Assembly: GCA_025936675.1 (NCBI GenBank)
Contig: JAICSX010000026.1
Coordinates: 1-31,525, forward strand
Source of the DNA: Sphingomonas sp.
Lineage (GTDB): Bacteria > Pseudomonadota > Alphaproteobacteria > Sphingomonadales > Sphingomonadaceae
Length of the DNA stretch: 31,525 bases
Direction: 5' to 3'
The position numbers and the translations under genes are program-made. Each line of letters starts with the position of its first letter. The first letter of the stretch is position 1. Shown here piece after piece: positions 17,691 through 25,860 of the stretch. The notes under the pieces are model-generated. The model did no database searches. It worked only from the letters and a program-made list of their open reading frames with translations, and was not told where the DNA came from.

Positions 17691-19839
17691 TGGCAACATC
17701 CGCTTTGCCGGCCTGGATCCGGTGCAAGCTTGCGTACCGCCCGCCACGACGAATGAGCTCTTCGTGGGTGCCCTCTTCGACGAGCCGCCCGCGGTCCAGG
17801 GTGACGATGCGGTCCGCGCCGCGGACGGTCGAAAGGCGGTGCGCGATCACGATGACCGTCCGGCCAGCAGAAATGCGCCTCATGCTTTCCTGGATTATGC
17901 GCTCGCTTTCATAGTCGAGCATGCTGGTTGCTTCATCGAAGATCAGGATCCGCGGATTAGCGAGCAAGGCGCGGGCGATAGCGATACGCTGCACCTGGCC
18001 GCCTGAGAGCGACGCTCCGCGCTCACCGATGACGGTATCATAGGCTTGCGGCAGCTCGAGGATGAAGTCGTGCGCGCCGGCAAGCTTGGCTGCCGTGACG
18101 ACCTGATCAAGTGGCATCCCTGGGTCGGCCAACGCAATATTTTCACGTACCGAGCAATTGAACAGCGCGTTCTGCTGAAGAACGATTCCGATCTGGCGAC
18201 GAAGCCAGCTTGTGTCAGCCATCGCAAGATCGACGCCGTCAATGAACACGCGGCCTTCATCTGGGGTGTAAAGCCGCTGAATCAGCCGCGCCAATGTCGA
18301 TTTTCCGGATCCTGAAAGCCCGACGATTCCGACGGTTTCTCCCGCGGGAATGTCGATGCAGATATCCGACAACACGGCAGGCCCATCGAGCCGATATCGG
18401 AACGTCACGTGCTCGAATGAGATGGCGCCCTTCATCTGCGGAAGCGACGCAGCGCTTCGCTGTGCCATCTCACGCGGCGTGTTGAGGATGTCGCCGAGTC
18501 GCGCGACGGAGATGCGAGTCTGCTGAAAGTCCTGCCACAGCTGAGCGATGCGAAGCACCGGCTGCGAGACACGCTGCGACAGCATGTTGAACGCGACCAG
18601 CTCGCCGACCGTGAGGTCGCCCGAGATCACCGCCTTCGCTCCGAAATAGAGCGTCAGGATCATCGTTGCCTTGTTGATGTACTGCACAACCTGGCTGCCG
18701 ACATTCCCCAGCACCTGAGACTTGAAGCTGGCGTGCACATAGGCGGCAAGCTGCTCTTCCCAGCGACGCTGCATTTGCGGCTCAACCGCCATCGCCTTGA
18801 TCGTCTCGGCCGCGGTCACCGTCTCGACCAGAAACGCCTGGTTGTCCGCCCCGCGCGAGAATCGCTCATTGAGACGTTTGCGGAATATCGGAGTCACGAA
18901 AATGCTGACCAAGGCATAGAAAGGTAGGGATGCCAGGACGATGAAGCTCAAGGTCGTGCTGTAGATGAACATCACCGCGAAGAAGACGAAGGTGAACAGC
19001 AGATCCATCGACAGGGTCAGCGCCGAACCCGTGATGAAGCTGCGGATATTTTCGAGCTCTCGCATTCGCGCGACGGAGTCGCCCACCCTGCGGGTCGCAA
19101 AATAAGCGAGCGGCAATGCGAGCAGATGGTCGAACAGCCTCGCCCCAAGTTCGACGTCGATACGGTTCGTCGTTTGGCTGAAGACATAGGTCCGCAAACC
19201 CCCGAGAATGACCTCGAAGGTCGAGACGATGGCGAATCCGATCGCCAGCACGTCAAGCGTGGAGAAGCTGCGATGGACCAGCACCTTGTCGACGACCACC
19301 TGGAAGAACAACGGCGCCGCAAGCCCCAGAACCTGAAGGAAGAAGGAGGCGACGAGCACTTCGCCAATGATGAGTCGATAGCGGTACACTGCAGCCGCGA
19401 ACCAGCGCAGGTCGAAGAAATCGGGCAGGGCGCTGAGCGACGCGCGGCGAGTGATGAGGATGATACGTCCCGACCAGAACTGTTCCAGTTCGTCGCGTTC
19501 CACTGCGCGCGGCTTTCGCTGCCCGGAGCGATGCACGACCAGCTTGTCGTCCATGAAGCGGCTGGCAACGAAAAAGCTTCCGTCGATATTCTCGAAGACC
19601 GCCGGCAGCGGCGTAACCTCAAGGCGATCCCAACTGGTTTCGACGATGCGCGATTTGAGTCCGATCTTCCGCGCTATTCGAACCACGTCTTCCGGCAGTG
19701 CGGGTTCGGAGCTTGCAAGGTAGCGGCGGGCCAGTTCGTCGGGATCGGCAGCAATGCGGAAGTGGCGAGCAATAAGGCAGAGGCAGACTAATCCAGTGTC
19801 TGCCCCTGCCCTGATTTGCGCTTCAGCCGTGTCACCCAT
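17683..19839 (-). CDS. Type I secretion ABC exporter with C39-like domain
   Basis: A 718-residue HlyB-like exporter. Residues 10-130 are a C39-like domain whose catalytic Cys position is Thr (DTGLVCLCLIARHF; HlyB has Tyr there), so it should bind, not cleave, the substrate. The membrane domain is about 150-430 (PLFFQVVVDKVLVHRSFSTLDVL, RIDVELGARLFDHLLALP, RVGDSVARMREL as in HlyB). The ATPase has Walker A GLSGSGKST, LSGGQVQRIAIA, Walker B ILIFDEATSMLDYES and the switch His in IAHRLST. It lies 28 bases after the beta-roll protein gene, the natural candidate substrate, and overlaps the HlyD gene. Absence of protease activity implies a C-terminal, uncleaved secretion signal. Confidence 0.93.
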   Translation of the reverse strand: MGDTAEAQIRAGADTGLVCLCLIARHFRIAADPDELARRYLASSEPALPEDVVRIARKIGLKSRIVETSWDRLEVTPLPAVFENIDGSFFVASRFMDDKLVVHRSGQRKPRAVERDELEQFWSGRIILITRRASLSALPDFFDLRWFAAAVYRYRLIIGEVLVASFFLQVLGLAAPLFFQVVVDKVLVHRSFSTLDVLAIGFAIVSTFEVILGGLRTYVFSQTTNRIDVELGARLFDHLLALPLAYFATRRVGDSVARMRELENIRSFITGSALTLSMDLLFTFVFFAVMFIYSTTLSFIVLASLPFYALVSIFVTPIFRKRLNERFSRGADNQAFLVETVTAAETIKAMAVEPQMQRRWEEQLAAYVHASFKSQVLGNVGSQVVQYINKATMILTLYFGAKAVISGDLTVGELVAFNMLSQRVSQPVLRIAQLWQDFQQTRISVARLGDILNTPREMAQRSAASLPQMKGAISFEHVTFRYRLDGPAVLSDICIDIPAGETVGIVGLSGSGKSTLARLIQRLYTPDEGRVFIDGVDLAMADTSWLRRQIGIVLQQNALFNCSVRENIALADPGMPLDQVVTAAKLAGAHDFILELPQAYDTVIGERGASLSGGQVQRIAIARALLANPRILIFDEATSMLDYESERIIQESMRRISAGRTVIVIAHRLSTVRGADRIVTLDRGRLVEEGTHEELIRRGGRYASLHRIQAGKADVANA

Positions 19840-19867
19840 AACGCCACCACATCAGCGTTAGCCTTCG

Positions 19868-22369
19868 CTACGAGGCCGACACCGTGGGCAGTGTCTGTCC
19901 CTGGAAGTCGACGTCGAACGTGTTCTGGTAGAGCGTTGCGAAGGGTGCCGGTCCCAATGTCGTCTTTGGATTGAACAACGGACCAAAGCTGGTCGACACC
20001 CCGCTGAAGCCGACGCTTCCCTGGAGAATGCGCAAGCCAATCACAACCTGGCCGGCAAGGCTGGTCGTGTTCGTGAGGTTGGCGTCCGGATCCAGAGTCA
20101 GCGAGTAGGACCCATCCGAATCTGGAATGATAATCGGACTGCCGAAGTTGAACGACTGTCCTGACCCTCCGTCCGGCGTGATCGTGCCTCCCAGGAGCGA
20201 CGCCGTCAGCGTGAAGTTCTGCTGCAGGTCGACGGCGGGCGCTAAGGTTGCCGCAAGGATGGTGTAGTGCACCACACCCAGGAGGCTGCCCTTCAAAGGA
20301 TCGCTTCCGAAGATCGCATCGAGAACCACCGCGATCGGATCGACGTTCAGCTGGAAGATCGGGTTGCTCACGCCCTGGCTCGTGATCGCCCCCGGGAGCG
20401 CATTGGTGCCGGTCGTGTTGACGGTCGGCCAAGCGAAGGTGACGGTTCCCAGCCCGTCCGGCAGCTGCAACGTCGTCGACAGCGTCGAGCTGTTGAAGTG
20501 CACGAGAGTCGTGAAGATGTGGGTCGAGAACCCTGCACTTGTCGTTCCAAGGTCGCCCTGGGTCCAAACCTTGGCAACGATATCGAGGATGAAGTCGAGC
20601 CCGAACGAGCCATTGGGCGAAGTCGTGGTGAACTGTCCCCCGCCCTGTTGGGATTCCGTGGGATCGACTTCTAGCGCTCCGTTGATTTCATTGTAGGTGT
20701 TGGCGAGATTGATCTGGAACGGCAGGTCGCCAGCGAACGTGCCGCTGTCGACGTGCAGATCGGCCTGGAAGCCAGTCTTCAGATAGCCCGTCGCGCCGAC
20801 ACTCTGGCCGATGCTGAACACGTAGGGGATTGATAGACCAACGTGTGTCGACGGCGTGTACGGGCCAAGCGTCCCGCCAATGAACTGATGGAAATCCTGG
20901 ACGAAGGATGTTCCGGTCGTCCAGATGCTCTGTCCGCTCGACAAGAAGTCTGGATTCTGCGTCGTCGTCGAGTAATTCACGTAGATCTGCTGCGACGTGA
21001 CCGCATTCAACTCGGGAGAATTCGGCTCATCCGCGTAGGCCGTAATTCCCATCGTGAAATTGGTGGTCGTCGCAGCCGGCGCAGTCACATCCACTTCGGG
21101 ATTGAAGTTGGCCGGATGGCCCGACGTGCTCAATGTCCAAGTGCCGCCGCCATTGTTCACGAAAGTGCCGTCCGGGCTCGACAAAGTCGTGCCGCTAGCG
21201 ACGTTCGTGAAAACGATGCGATCGATGTAATCGTTGCCGCCGTCACCATCGTCGACCGCGGATGTGATCGAGAGGCGCGTTTCGGTGACGGGATCGCCAT
21301 TCTGGTATGCGAGGACAGAAACTCCAACGGTCGGCGGAATGGCATCCACAACCAGGTTGAACGTCTGCGTCGAGCTCGCGCTTTGGCCAGATGGATTGGT
21401 AATCGTGACGCTGATCTGATCAGGCGTCGGATAACCGATCGGTTCGCCCGCGTTCAGCGTAAGGCCGGGAAGGTCTGAAGGAAGCAGCGACCATGTGCCC
21501 GGGCTCGTCTGAGTGCCAGCGCTGAGCGTTGCATCCGTCGGCACACCGGTGATGGTGATGGTGTCGGTCGCACCGGTGAAGAACCCGAAGTTGGCCGAAG
21601 TGAGAGTGGACTTCTGGACATTGGTCAGCGTGACCGTGCCGCTTCCGCCGGGTTGTGCAATGACGACATTCGGCCCGACCTGCGTCATGTTGGCCAGAAC
21701 CGACGCGTAGTTCGCGAAGTCCTGCGTATCGAAATAGACGATTCCGTTCGCGACCTTGAAACCGTTGATGGTTTCGGTCCCGAAGTCGGGCGGCAGCAGC
21801 GTGATCGGAATCGCGACCGAATGTTCTTCGGTGACATGGATGTCGGACCCGGGAACAGTGAATTTGGGAGTCAGGCCGTCATATTTGATGGTGTCCAGCG
21901 ACGACTTCATGTTCACCGTTATGGTGTCGGTCGTTCCGGCGCTTACCGTGTCGGGACCGGAGCCCAGCACGATAGTGGTCATCGCACCTGCGTGGACATT
22001 GTCGATGCCATTGCCCGCAGTGATCGAGCTGTTCGGGCCGGCCGTCAGCTTGTCATTGCCGTTGCCTGCTTTGATGTAGCCGTTCTTGCCCAGGACCACG
22101 GTATCATCGCCATTGCCAACCGTGACGGAATCATAATCGCCGCCGGTGATGATCTGAGTTCCCTGACCGGCCGTCACAGTGTCATGCGAGCCCATCACAA
22201 GTGTTGAGTTACCGATGCTGCCGATCGTGATGTTGTCCGAATCGCCAGCGGTGATCGTGTCCGTTCCATTGCCGATCGTCACATTGTCGTGCGATCCGAT
22301 CACGATCTTCCAGTTACCAGTAGGGATGTTGGTCGTCAGACCGTCAAGGACATCGATCTCGGTGCTCAT
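19868..22369 (-). CDS. Beta-roll repeat protein, predicted type I substrate
   Basis: An 833-residue protein without Sec signal peptide. Residues 23-150 hold about 15 short Gly-led repeats of 8-10 residues (GNGTDTITA, GDSDNITI, GNGDDTVVL, GNGNDKLTA), an RTX-like parallel beta-roll likely to bind calcium. They sit at the N-terminus, whereas classical RTX repeats are C-terminal. Residues about 265-430 contain two Ig/cadherin-like units of the type found in large bacterial adhesins (TLSAG...GTWSLLPSDLPGLTL; TTLSS...GTWTLSTSGH). Residues 480-833 are a beta-rich region I do not recognise. The last 20 residues are Cys-free and end in small residues, as type I signals do. Start: GGGGAG lies seven bases before the ATG. 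First gene of the secretion operon. Confidence 0.82.
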   Translation of the reverse strand: MSTEIDVLDGLTTNIPTGNWKIVIGSHDNVTIGNGTDTITAGDSDNITIGSIGNSTLVMGSHDTVTAGQGTQIITGGDYDSVTVGNGDDTVVLGKNGYIKAGNGNDKLTAGPNSSITAGNGIDNVHAGAMTTIVLGSGPDTVSAGTTDTITVNMKSSLDTIKYDGLTPKFTVPGSDIHVTEEHSVAIPITLLPPDFGTETINGFKVANGIVYFDTQDFANYASVLANMTQVGPNVVIAQPGGSGTVTLTNVQKSTLTSANFGFFTGATDTITITGVPTDATLSAGTQTSPGTWSLLPSDLPGLTLNAGEPIGYPTPDQISVTITNPSGQSASSTQTFNLVVDAIPPTVGVSVLAYQNGDPVTETRLSITSAVDDGDGGNDYIDRIVFTNVASGTTLSSPDGTFVNNGGGTWTLSTSGHPANFNPEVDVTAPAATTTNFTMGITAYADEPNSPELNAVTSQQIYVNYSTTTQNPDFLSSGQSIWTTGTSFVQDFHQFIGGTLGPYTPSTHVGLSIPYVFSIGQSVGATGYLKTGFQADLHVDSGTFAGDLPFQINLANTYNEINGALEVDPTESQQGGGQFTTTSPNGSFGLDFILDIVAKVWTQGDLGTTSAGFSTHIFTTLVHFNSSTLSTTLQLPDGLGTVTFAWPTVNTTGTNALPGAITSQGVSNPIFQLNVDPIAVVLDAIFGSDPLKGSLLGVVHYTILAATLAPAVDLQQNFTLTASLLGGTITPDGGSGQSFNFGSPIIIPDSDGSYSLTLDPDANLTNTTSLAGQVVIGLRILQGSVGFSGVSTSFGPLFNPKTTLGPAPFATLYQNTFDVDFQGQTLPTVSAS
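21920..22303 (-). repeat. Degenerate tandem repeats coding the beta-roll
   Basis: This stretch encodes residues 23-150 of the secreted protein: about 15 units of 24-30 bases, each starting with a Gly codon and showing a D-x-hydrophobic-x core. Units alternate between a GNGxD type and a GxxxS/D type, so the true period may be a pair of units (about 17-18 residues). Confidence 0.75.
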
Positions 22370-22552
22370 TTTCGGACTCCCCTGCGTAAGAGTTGAAACC
22401 GAACGTCTTCAAAAGGCACAGTAATTCGTTCGTTCAGTCCCGAAGGACCGCCGTCAGCCAATTCCGAGCAAGTTTTAAATCAAGTGCCCAATTCGCGGGC
22501 CGGCCTGGAAGCAATACCCCCTGAGTCGCAGACCGGATCCCCCAACTAGCCG

Positions 22553-22581
22553 CTATAGTCCTTGTAGCCCAGGTTGCGCAA
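22553..22581 (-). promoter_or_regulatory. Possible promoter of the secretion operon
   Basis: On the minus strand TTGCGC (22581-22576) and CTATAG (22558-22553) are 17 bases apart, giving a leader of about 175 bases to the beta-roll ATG. The -10 resembles the CTATAT-like alphaproteobacterial form. Weak evidence only. Confidence 0.25.
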
Positions 22582-22857
22582 TAGCGTCGGGCAGCGCGGC
22601 CGATGATCAGGCCTCATCCCAAACAGATTCAAGGCAATTTGATGCTCTGCAAAATTGTCAACTTGCCGCAATTGCCTACGTAATAATACGCACGTCGGAT
22701 TTCAGCTCGCATTCTCAGAACCAGCCGAGTCGCGGATCCGCCGCGCCAGCGAAGATGCGATTTTAAGCAGTTTCAACGACGCCGAAGATGGCCTGCCAAA
22801 GGTCCGCACAAAATGAGTCCAACCGAAATACAGAAACATGAGAACGACGGCTTTAGG

Positions 22858-22889
22858 CTAGGTCAGCTTGGGTCGAAAGCTGCCACTAG
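22858..22889. repeat. Imperfect palindromic repeat, copy 2
   Basis: Left arm CTAGGTCAGCTT (22858-22869), loop GGGTCG, right arm AAAGCTGCCACTAG (22876-22889). From 22867 to 22889 it matches the copy at 10498-10520 at 21 of 23 bases, in the same orientation. The right arm is fully conserved between copies while the left arms differ. Confidence 0.6.
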
Positions 22890-22910
22890 CCCGCCAACGT
22901 CAATCGTCCC

Positions 22911-25739
22911 CTACTGCCCCTTCACCACTTCTACCGGAATGCCGAGCGGGTCGAGTTGCGGCTTCACCTTGGCCGCATCGCCGATCACAACCCAAGTGAG
23001 CTTGCCGGGATCGATCGCCGCCTTCGCCGCCGCATCGAGTTGCGCCGCGGTGAGGCTCCGGTAGCGGCTCGCCAGCGTCTCGTAATAATTGTCGGGCCGA
23101 TGATAGAGCACGTTCGACTGCATCCCGCTCATCACCGCCGCGGTCGTCTCGAACTGCCCCGGAAGCTCGCGCGTCGCGCCGCTGATCGTCCGCGTCAGCT
23201 CCTCGGACGTAACGCCCTTGCCGCCGAGGAACGCATTCATGTCGCTGCGCATCGCCGCGATCGAGGGGCCCGTCTGGTCGGTCTGCACCGGCGCGTAGAT
23301 CAGGTACGGCACCTGGTGCTGCACCCGACTGATGAAACCCTGGACTCCGTACGACCAGTGCCTGGTTTCCCTCAAATCGCTATTGAGCCGCGACAGGAAC
23401 GCGCCGCCGAGCACGTCATTGGCCTCGATCAGCGCGATCAGGTCGTCGGTGCCGGAGACGGGCATGATCTCGCCGCCGAAGATCAGCGACTGCGGCGTGT
23501 TGGGCCGGTCGAGAAGCAGGATTTTCTGCGTTTGCGGCGCGATCGGGACCGAGAAATTCTTGGTCGGCTTCGGGCCGGTCGCGCGCCAGTCGCCGAAGCT
23601 CTTCTCGAGCAAGGGCATGACTTCGCTGAGGGTCGTATCGCCGACGACGAAGATGGTCGCGGCGTCGGGCCGAAGCCATGAATCGTGGAAACCGATGAGA
23701 TCGGCGGACGACAGCTTCGCGACCGCTGCCGGGTCACCGCTTCCGGTGAACGGCACGCCATACGGATGCGCGCTTCCGTAGAGGATCGGCGGAAGCGTCC
23801 GGAGCGCCATTCCGACCGGCTGCTTCGCTTCCTCGGCGATCGCCGCGAGCTGCTGGTTGCGAACTCGGCTCACCTCGGCGGGCGCGAAGGCCGGATGGCG
23901 GACGATGTCGGCCATGAGATCCAGCGACTGCGGCAGGTTCGCCTTCAGCGCCGAGAGATAGACGCTCGACCGGTCCATGCTCGGAGCCGCGGTGATCGAT
24001 GCGCCGAGATTCTCCTTGGCCTTGGCGATGTCCGCCGAACCATATTTGTCGGTGCCCTCGTCGAGCATGCCGAGCATGAAGGCCTGGGTGCCGAGCGCAT
24101 TCTTCGGGTCCGAGGCGTTGCCCGCATCGAACACGATCGACACGCGAACGATCGGAACGCTGCTGCGCTGAGCGAACAGCACCGGGATTCCGTTCGACAG
24201 CGTCGCATGCTGGACGGTCGGGAACTTGAGGTCGGCGATCTGCCCCACGGGCGGCAGCTGCGAGCGGTCGACTCCGGCCGTCGCGGTCGCCGCCGCCGAC
24301 TTGGGCGCTGCCGTCACCTGCGCTCCGCCACCCTTCCCCGCCGTATCCGCGGCGAGCTTCGATTCCTCATAAGGGTCTCGCTTGCCGGGCTCGAGCGTGA
24401 ACGCGAACACCGGACGCGAGAGCCACTTCTTCGCCGCCGCCTGCACCTGTGCCGGGGTCAGCGCTGCCTCTTCGTCGAGGTCCTTCTTGTAGAAGCCGGG
24501 GTCGTTGGCGAACACCGCGCCGCGGGCCAGGGTCATCGCCTTGCCGGTGACCGATTCGAGGCCGCTGATCGTCGAGGAGATGTCCTGCGTCTTCGCGCGC
24601 CGCAGCTCGTCCGCGGTCGGGCCGTTCTTGATGAAGTCGGCGATGATCGCATCGACCTGCTCGCCCACCAGCTTCGGATCGACGCCGGGCTTCACCGTCG
24701 CTTCGACGCTGAACTCGCCGATGCGTTCGTACGGCTCGACGTCAGCGGAAACGGCAACCGCGGTCTTCTTGTCGCGGACCAGGGCATTGTCGAGCCGCGA
24801 GCTGGCGAGTCCGCCAAGGATGCTTGCGGCGAGGTCGAGCGCGTTCGAGTCCTTGCCCGTGATCCCGGGCACCGCCCACATCCGGTAGATCGTCGTGTTG
24901 GCGACCTCGTCATGGAAGGTCTTGGTGACCTTGGCGGGGAGCGTCGGGACGCTCGCCGCAGCCGGAGTCGACTTCGGCCCTGCCGGGATTTCACCGAAAT
25001 ATTTCTCGACCAAGTTCTTCGCCTCGGCGGGCGTGACGTCGCCGGCAAGCGCAAGCACGGCATTGTTCGGGCCGTAGTGCGTGCGGAACCAGTTCTTCAC
25101 GACCTCGAGGCTCGCCTTATCAAGGTCGCCCATCGAGCCGATCACGGTGTGGTGATAGGGATTGCTCGCCGGGAACAGCGTCTGCTGGATCGAATATTGG
25201 AGCAGGCCGCCCGGCTCATTGTCGTCGCCGCGCTTCTCGTTCTGGACGACGCCGCGCTGGATATCGAGCTTCGCTTGAGTGACCGCCGGAAGAAGGTGCC
25301 CCATGCGGTCGCTCTCGAGGAACAGGGTGCGCTCGAGCGCGCCCTTGGGCACCGTCTCGAAATAATTGGTGCGGTCGAAGTTGGTCGTGCCGTTAAGCGC
25401 GGTCGCGCCCATTGCCTGCATCGGCCCGAACCAGCTCGTGTCGCTATGCTCCGAACCGCCGAACATCAGATGCTCGAACAAATGGGCGAAGCCGGTGCGG
25501 CCGGCGGGTTCGTCCTTCGATCCCACATGGTACCAGATCGAGACCGCGACGACCGGCGCCTTGTGATCCTCGTGGACGATGACCCTGAGGCCGTTTTTCA
25601 GCGTGAAGGTCGAATAAGGGATCGAGACGTCCTTCACGAGCGCCGCGACGGGCGCGCCCTGCGGCAGGTCGGCAGCGGCGGCCGGCGGCGTCAGGATCGT
25701 TGCGGCGGCGAGCAGGGCAAAGGTGCTGAGATGGCGCAT
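22911..25739 (-). CDS. M16-family zinc metallopeptidase, secreted, two-domain
   Basis: A 942-residue periplasmic or envelope protease. The ATG ending at 25739 is chosen because it begins a clear Sec signal peptide (MRHLSTFALLAAATIL...AAAADLP); the open frame extends much further upstream without homology. The first M16 domain carries the inverted zinc motif HLFEH (H86, E89, H90) and the downstream GVVQNEKR region, so it is catalytic. The second domain (about residues 490-942) starts LPTVQHATLSNGIPVLFAQRSSVPIV and lacks the motif, as usual for the inactive partner. A low-complexity K/A/T linker separates them. Substrates are probably peptides. Divergent from the cupin-like gene. Confidence 0.93.
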   Translation of the reverse strand: MRHLSTFALLAAATILTPPAAAADLPQGAPVAALVKDVSIPYSTFTLKNGLRVIVHEDHKAPVVAVSIWYHVGSKDEPAGRTGFAHLFEHLMFGGSEHSDTSWFGPMQAMGATALNGTTNFDRTNYFETVPKGALERTLFLESDRMGHLLPAVTQAKLDIQRGVVQNEKRGDDNEPGGLLQYSIQQTLFPASNPYHHTVIGSMGDLDKASLEVVKNWFRTHYGPNNAVLALAGDVTPAEAKNLVEKYFGEIPAGPKSTPAAASVPTLPAKVTKTFHDEVANTTIYRMWAVPGITGKDSNALDLAASILGGLASSRLDNALVRDKKTAVAVSADVEPYERIGEFSVEATVKPGVDPKLVGEQVDAIIADFIKNGPTADELRRAKTQDISSTISGLESVTGKAMTLARGAVFANDPGFYKKDLDEEAALTPAQVQAAAKKWLSRPVFAFTLEPGKRDPYEESKLAADTAGKGGGAQVTAAPKSAAATATAGVDRSQLPPVGQIADLKFPTVQHATLSNGIPVLFAQRSSVPIVRVSIVFDAGNASDPKNALGTQAFMLGMLDEGTDKYGSADIAKAKENLGASITAAPSMDRSSVYLSALKANLPQSLDLMADIVRHPAFAPAEVSRVRNQQLAAIAEEAKQPVGMALRTLPPILYGSAHPYGVPFTGSGDPAAVAKLSSADLIGFHDSWLRPDAATIFVVGDTTLSEVMPLLEKSFGDWRATGPKPTKNFSVPIAPQTQKILLLDRPNTPQSLIFGGEIMPVSGTDDLIALIEANDVLGGAFLSRLNSDLRETRHWSYGVQGFISRVQHQVPYLIYAPVQTDQTGPSIAAMRSDMNAFLGGKGVTSEELTRTISGATRELPGQFETTAAVMSGMQSNVLYHRPDNYYETLASRYRSLTAAQLDAAAKAAIDPGKLTWVVIGDAAKVKPQLDPLGIPVEVVKGQ

Positions 25740-25860
25740 CAGCTTGAATTCTCCGGCTATTTTTCGAGCAGCATGAGCGAACTTAACGGGCGCACGCGCC
25801 CGCGCAACGCTGGAAGCTCGACGGCGGCGACTTTTCGATGAACGGAGGCGGGAAAACACT

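Larger units (their letters stand above)
22370..22910. other. Long upstream region of the secretion operon
   Basis: A 541-base region between the M16 protease stop and the start of the beta-roll gene, with AT-rich patches unusual for the window (around 22620-22690). No credible coding sequence or RNA gene was seen. It contains the second palindrome (22858-22889), a weak promoter candidate and a TTGACA on the minus strand (22655-22650) without a good partner -10 box. No intrinsic terminator is visible. Confidence 0.5.

Noticed and set aside
21920..22303. CRISPR or DNA-level tandem repeat
   Set aside because: Repeat units are conserved at protein level and in frame, with degenerate bases; they encode the beta-roll.
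22650..22655. TTGACA as -35 box of the secretion operon
   Set aside because: No acceptable -10 sequence lies 15-19 bases downstream on the minus strand.
22813..23064. 83-codon plus-strand frame upstream of the secretion operon
   Set aside because: Mostly antisense to the M16 gene and without a ribosome site.
23685..25841. 718-codon open frame on the plus strand
   Set aside because: Antisense to the M16 protease; Arg/His-rich composition, no domain, typical shadow in GC-rich DNA.
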